A stretch of DNA of 64,000 nt from Trichuris trichiura (lineage: Eukaryota > Nematoda > Enoplea > Trichinellida > Trichuridae), in NCBI GenBank assembly GCA_037903355.1, contig JBAJFE010000008.1:496001-560000 (forward strand), read 5' to 3'. The notes below the pieces were generated by a model. It did no database searches, was not told the DNA's origin, and saw nothing but the letters and a program-made list of their open reading frames with translations. Every line of letters starts with the position of its first letter. Position 1 is the first letter of the stretch. A program made the translations under genes and the position numbers. Positions 58,604 through 64,000 of the stretch are shown here, piece by piece.

Positions 58604-61600
58604 TTTCCGCACTACCGCTGACGACTACGGGCAAAATTCATTATGCTATCGTTTGTTGAATCCAACATAACTATTCAAGCGAAAGGACAACGTCCCCTTT
58701 ACGCAAAACAGCTGAAGATGAGCAACGATCAAAATCGAGCTATCAATCAGCAATATAGAACGCGAAAGCGCATACCAAATAAACGGGTAGACTTAAAACA
58801 AAAAAATTCGGCTAACTTAACCGACAACTTCAATGCCAACTTGCAAAACCAAGCAATTTGCCCAGAAATTATAGTGCACCCTTTAAGAATAATCAAGTAC
58901 AAACACATATTTTGGATGAAATTACCTTTTACATTGATTGCATCAAGCTCAAAGAAATGATAATTAATTTATTCTCGATCTTTTAATACTACCTGTTTTA
59001 TTAATTGGAAAAAAGCTCCAATTAAAAAAAAGATTAATCTTAAGTAAAATATGACATCCGGAGCCTTCATTAATGTTTTTCCAAATTATTTTTGAGAAGA
59101 AAATAAACTGTAAACAGCATAGACAACGAGTAAAGTAAAAGGAAACGGGAATGTTACGAGCAAATGGTCAATCAAAGCTTCATGTTGAAATAAAACAGCA
59201 TTACGTTGTCGACATTGTCTTTATGCTGTAATTAATGTACTGTGGCTGTAAGGTGTCTATTATTAGTAAGAAAAGCTTAATCGGCCTATAACGTTTGGAA
59301 AAAACTTGAACAAACCTAAAAATCTTCTTTTTGACTGAAATGGAACCGTGAAAAGTCAAACGAGGTTAACCAATTGTAAGAGCCTAATAAACTGAAATTT
59401 CCGTCACTTTTTTGCTCTGTGCGCTGCTTTACTTCATCTACTTTCAAAATGCCGATGCAGAATCTCGCTGATGAACAAACATTTCGCAGGGAAATAATCT
59501 ATGACTTCCGGCTTCTATTATGAGCCAAAGAATCTCAACTACTTTCATATTCGGCGGCAGAGAGGCGAGGGAATCACCGACCATATAAAGTGCAAGTAAT
59601 TTGCTTGAATATAAAAAGGCAAACCTGACAAGAAAAATGAAGAATTATTTTTCGCGATACTCCGAGAAAATTTAATCAATTTATCCTAAGACCAAATTAC
59701 TAAACGATTTTAGAAAAAGAAAAGAATTTGAACCTGCAAATCATTACAGTAATTACTTAAATGATTTTGCTGCTTTTTCTTATCGGTGCAGTTCGATTTC
59801 TCTTTTAAAAAAGAAAACCGACGCGAATTACGTGTCCATCCTTAGCACACTGCCATTTTCCTAAAAAGTCGATAGGTTACGCTGATACGATTGCTAGAAT
59901 GCAAATTGCAAAATGGCTTGTATTGGCTGTTCAAAAGGTGCGAAGACTCGCCCGCCCGATGGAGCAAGGCGTAGCGGGATGCTCAGCCGACACTGAATGC
60001 TAAAATCTTCGTAAATCGAGCAGTTAGTGACAAAGTGACACGTCAGCAACTTACCGCAGGCTAAAGTGTGCGCAGGTTATTGCACATGCAATTGCTATTC
60101 TCGAAGAGCTCCTAAAGCATGGAACGTACGCCTGTTGTCCGCCACATTCCTCAAATGGAACCTATATTATACGACTACCCGTTAAAGACATATTGCGTTT
60201 AGTCTCCGAATGCTCCGGAGACAAAAACCTTGCTAATCGCACTAAGAAAATTGTACGATCTACACAAATTACTGCTTTCCTGTACCGTGCTGTTTTCAAT
60301 GCTTAAATTAACATTATAAAAGTGAAACAAGGCAGACATTTTGGCCGGTATGGAATTTTGCGACAAACTATTCATCCATACTTTGCAAAGTAGAATTTTT
60401 GATCAGCCGGCTGAACCAGCTTGCATTTTGCGGAAGGAACTTGTGCTGTGGTCCGTAGGAGCGGCCGATGGAAAGCAGGATCGGAAATTGTAATATCCGA
60501 TAAGTTAGGTGGTGATTCACTCGAGCTCAATTGCCATTCGCTTATTGTCGCGTCAAAATAAAGATTATATGCTATCTCTTCTAACATAATGGAATTCAAA
60601 TGGACAATGCGTATGTTGGAGCCTCCAGACTATTTAAATAACAACACCTGCGCATCACTACAGTAAGACGCTCGTCATTTCCTTGCGTATCTTTGCTAAA
60701 GTAGCCTAGTTGCTACCAAAAAACATGTTGCTCTAAGTCAGCATACATAGCTACTAGTTTATTAAGACCGACTGTCCCTAAAAGGAAGGAAAAAGAGAAA
60801 CTGTATTATCGTATTCCCGACCCTCAGGTTCTTTCTAAAAACTTTCAGGTGGTGAGGTTGCTCTACAGTTAGTTTTATCATTTTTGTGATAGAGACAAAA
60901 ATATTAAGTCTCCTAGCAAAAGACTGTATCGTAGTTTCAATCCAGCATGGCTGACAGTCGACTGATTATTGAAAAAATCAGAGCGATACGGCGTGTCTGC
61001 TACTGGAATAAACAAGCTGCTACGTGCCATTTGCACAAGCATAAACAGACTCTACTAACTGTGAATGTAATCTGTCTGTTCGGTGCGGCTTGTACGGAAG
61101 AATCTGGCACGTATTCAACTACTTTGGAGCCTTCTAGCAAAAAAAACTTTTTTCGTAACGTTTAAAATTTTAATTACGTTAAATTTAAATGATATAGGTT
61201 TTAAACAACACGCGCAAATGAAATTTTATGTTCGTCCGCTGTTTGAGTACAGTAATAGTGATTTTCAGGTTTCAATACATTTTGAATTATTTCACTCACT
61301 GTGCCCACTCGGCAAACATTATACGACTGCTAAAACGTTTGAACAAAGATATAAATTTATTTACTAAATATTTCTGCTTTGTAACCGCTCGAATGACATG
61401 AATGCCCACGTTCCTTTCGCATTCTTGACTATTAAGCCATTTTGCTTGTTGACCTATCTCAAAAATACCGCGGCTTTCGTGTTTTATTTATTAAAAACGT
61501 ATTCAACTTTATGAAAAGCGCCCAGTTTTCGCAAGAGTATGTTTTTTTTTGAAATCGGAACTCTTGTTACCTACTGCGGCAGTCTATTGGTTGTTTCAAT

Positions 61601-61798
61601 TTTAAAATGCATACTCTTTTCGTAAATTAAAAACAGAGACCACAGTTCGCTCAGCGGCTTTGGATTGTCAGCTTTCCATGATGAGGAGGGCGAATTCGTA
61701 CCGTAACCTGAGCGTCAATTTTTGGCTACAAAGCTGGTCGAGCACACGCATCCGTAGGTTGGCATGTAAGCTGTCGTTGTCGACTTACTCTTTTCACC
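58604..61798. other. Divergent intergenic region between PHF10-like and ArfGAP genes
   Basis: It separates two divergent starts and presumably holds both promoters. The plus-strand frame at 58643-58960 begins 40 bases from the PHF10-like start; it is low-complexity (Asn, Gln, Lys) and not accepted as a gene. No RNA gene was recognised. Confidence 0.5.
60372..60587 (-). CDS. Small uncharacterised ORF
   Basis: The minus-strand frame starts with Met-Leu-Glu-Glu-Ile-Ala-Tyr and runs about 71 codons to a TGA. The N-terminal part is acidic and Ser-rich and the C-terminal part mixed. Codon use looks protein-like but no family, splice site or neighbour supports it. It may be chance. Confidence 0.2.
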   Translation of the reverse strand: MLEEIAYNLYFDATISEWQLSSSESPPNLSDITISDPAFHRPLLRTTAQVPSAKCKLVQPADQKFYFAKYG

Positions 61799-63753
61799 AT
61801 GGCTGACGATAGAGTTCCTAGCGACGAAATTGCAGCTATTTTTAAAAAACTCCTTTCCTTTCAAGGAAATAAGGTAAGCGTTAATTTCACTATTGCGACA
61901 GCCACGTCACGCCTAAACGACTAGTTTTAATTTCATTTATGGTTAGCTTAACGAACTAGAAGAATCAGAAATCTCTAAATTGTTCTGTTTTGATTTTACA
62001 GCCGAAAATACCTGTTACTTTTTTCCTTATTTCTACAGTTGTTAAAGGTGTATAGGCAATAGCACTTTCGTGTATCCCTCCCATTAATGTGGTAACTTTT
62101 TTTCCAATTCCGACATGAATAAAATGTGATTCTGCTTGTCGAATAGCGATCGCTGTTTGCGGAGTTAACGTTGGCTAGATCACTTGTCGACTAAAAGGGA
62201 ATTATTTACCTTAGGCTTGCTTTGATTGCGGCGTCAAGAATCCAACATGGGCAAGCATAACGTACGGCGTATTCATATGCATAGATTGTTCGGCTGTTCA
62301 TCGAAGTCTCGGTGTTCACATGTCCTTTGTAAGGTCAACACAGTTGGACGTCAACTGGACTTGGATTCAAATTAGGGCTATGCAAGTTGGCGGCAATAGC
62401 AATGCGGTAGATTGTTTATAATGTTTTCGTCAATTCATATTCGCCTAATGATGTGTTCATCTTTGAAGCAACAATTCTTCACCCAGCACGGATGTACGGC
62501 CAACGATGCCGCGCAAAAGTATAGCAGTCGTGCCGCTCGTTTGTACCGCGAAAAATTGCTTAGTATGGCCTCTGCGGCTCAAAAAATGTACGGAACGAAG
62601 GTATGAACCATACATATTCCATTTCTGGCGTTCGGTTGCTTAATGTGGCGCGGTTTGCTTGGTATCCTTACGCAAAGTACAATTTTTCAGCCTCATTTGA
62701 GCTCCCATTACGCTGGACAAATTTCACCAAAGGACACTGAAAAAGAGGTTGATTTTTTCGCCGAACACGAGTCCGCTTTCTTTGAGGAACCAAAGGAAAC
62801 TTCGGCCGTGTCCGAAGGCGGATTTTTTCAAGCTCAAGACGCGAGCCAAGAATCCGAAAGTAATCTTTTGTACTTTTCTTCTTTTTTAACAGTTTTTAAT
62901 TTTGTTTTTGCTTTTTTGCCCGATTTACGGCGCTTAATACCTTCAAATCCGTCTAAAAGTGCTTTGCGTGGATAAAGTACAGTATAACTTAAGAATGAGC
63001 AGGTACGTCATGCGCTCCCGCTGACAAACGCATTTGTAATGCCTTTGCTTGAGCTGCTCCGCTGCTTAAAACAACTGAAAATTTTTGAAATGCGCAGTTT
63101 GACGCGGAAAAAATAGTCAACTTATCTAACTTAGCCCCAAATATGCAAAAATTCAATGAAAAGCTTGATAAGGAGTATTCGTCCCCCTTTTTGTAGGTTT
63201 CCTTAATTGCTTGTTCGTCTTTAGGCAACTATATTTTAACGCGAGTTCTTGTTACCGATTGGTTTGATGAATGTTGCTTTAACTTTTCAGAATCGCAACT
63301 TCCATCCAGCGGCCCGCAGGAAAAAGAAACGGTGACGATCGCTGCGCCCAAGGCGGCTGCGCCCAAACGAACAAGCGGAGTAAGTAATTCAACCGCCGCC
63401 GGTTAGATTTTGTTTCTCGCGAATTTACAGTTTGGCGCGAAAAAATTGGGCGCCCAAAAGGTCCAAGTTGACTTTAGCGAAATTGAGAAGCAGGCGGAAG
63501 CAATTGAAAAATTGGAAAAAACCGCTCCGTCCGTTTATTTTAACGGATCAAAGCAGCACCAAAAAGGCAAAGGGCGAATCGACGGCGGCGGCGTTGGCTT
63601 TTCCGATCGATTCGCTCTGAAAACAACCGACGGGGGAACAGCTGACGAAATTGGCAAAGGGCCAACAAAACTTCACGCTCAAACGATTATAAGTGATCCG
63701 AAGAAGGGTGCGCAAGCTGAACGCTTAGGAATGGGTTTTGGTCAAGGAAGAGC
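61799..63753 (+). CDS. ArfGAP2/3, 5' part (6 exons, about 326 aa, continues beyond window)
   Basis: Exons: 61799-61873, 62215-62406, 62469-62600, 62691-62859, 63291-63379, 63431-63753. All introns are GT-AG and phases close; the last exon ends at a GTAAGT donor. The ArfGAP zinc finger has Cys 27, 30, 47 and 50 (Cys-x2-Cys-x16-Cys-x2-Cys) and the catalytic arginine finger Arg 55 in Val-His-Arg-Ser-Leu-Gly. Met-Gln-Val-Gly-Gly-Asn, a Gln-His-Gly-Cys-Thr-Ala-Asn-Asp motif and the downstream [10 protein letters not shown] segment identify the ArfGAP2/3 branch rather than ArfGAP1. The family stimulates GTP hydrolysis by Arf1 on COPI-coated Golgi membranes. The final Ala-Glu-Arg-Leu-Gly-Met-Gly region recurs in family C-termini; remaining exons lie past 64000. 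The gene is divergent from the PHF10-like gene. Confidence 0.95.
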
Positions 63754-64000
63754 GTAAGTTCGTCATTTTTGAACCTGCTTTTCACATTTTTGTAGCTATT
63801 TTCAAAAATTTAAATTCCGTAACGCCGCTCCCTAGTATTAATGCTTTCCGTTGAGCTGCGAGCACAATAAATTGTTTTAATAATTATCTTATGCACAAAA
63901 AAACCGTTACGCGTTGCATATTTGGCAATTTAGACAGAAAGTTCGACTATTGTTCTCCTTTTTTTTCAAAATTCTGTACTGTACGCTGAATTATTTCTTT
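63754..64000 (+). other. Intron of the ArfGAP2/3 gene (truncated by window end)
   Basis: Begins GTAAGT and is AT-rich. No further exon is visible before the window ends. Confidence 0.7.

Noticed and set aside
59899..60006. Short plus-strand ORF beginning at an ATGCAAAT octamer
   Set aside because: The ATG is part of the repeated octamer and the frame is only about 35 codons, so it is probably chance.

Overview
The window looks like animal nuclear DNA, most likely from a nematode. Its genes are split by GT-AG introns, many of them short. Every recognisable protein is a metazoan type. An interstitial block of TTAGGC repeats, the telomere unit usual in nematodes, lies near the left end. No operon, rRNA, tRNA or CRISPR array was recognised. 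The species is not identified; a nematode is an inference from the telomere-like unit plus the gene and transposon content.

Layout. 1-11.4 kb is a repeat-rich, gene-poor stretch. It holds a telomere-like inverted repeat, two long hairpins, a degenerate region full of ATATCGT, a hAT transposon remnant nested inside an older inverted repeat, and an inverted partner of the ATATCGT region. 11.4-25.9 kb (minus strand) is one 30-exon gene for a protein of about 1,991 residues. It resembles CCDC141/CAMDI: a long spectrin-like helical region followed by seven Ig domains. 30.7-38.6 kb (minus strand) is a p55/MPP1-type MAGUK (PDZ-SH3-GUK, 11 exons, about 458 residues). Its eighth intron carries an intact-looking but internally shortened BEL/Pao LTR retrotransposon (31.5-35.7 kb, plus strand) with identical LTRs. 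The first exon of the MAGUK sits in one arm of a 700-bp palindrome. 39.2-54.6 kb is mostly without recognisable genes: AT-rich palindromes, simple repeats, a mariner remnant and a few orphan exon candidates. 55.1-58.6 kb (minus strand) is a PHF10/BAF45a homologue (10 exons, about 468 residues). 61.8-63.8 kb (plus strand) is the 5' part of an ArfGAP2/3 gene that runs off the window.

The genes serve separate roles: cytoskeleton or muscle scaffold, membrane scaffold, chromatin remodelling, and Golgi vesicle traffic. They are not a functional cluster. Exon models for the CCDC141-like, MAGUK, PHF10 and ArfGAP genes were built by hand. In all four the reading phase closes across every junction, which is strong internal support. 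The MAGUK 3' end and one linker exon are less certain.

Two short words are strikingly over-represented: AATCCCGA/TCGGGATT (about 33 sites, nearly all between 14 and 53 kb), at least partly the ends of a MITE family, and the octamer ATGCAAAT/ATTTGCAT (about 35 sites), often beside splice sites.
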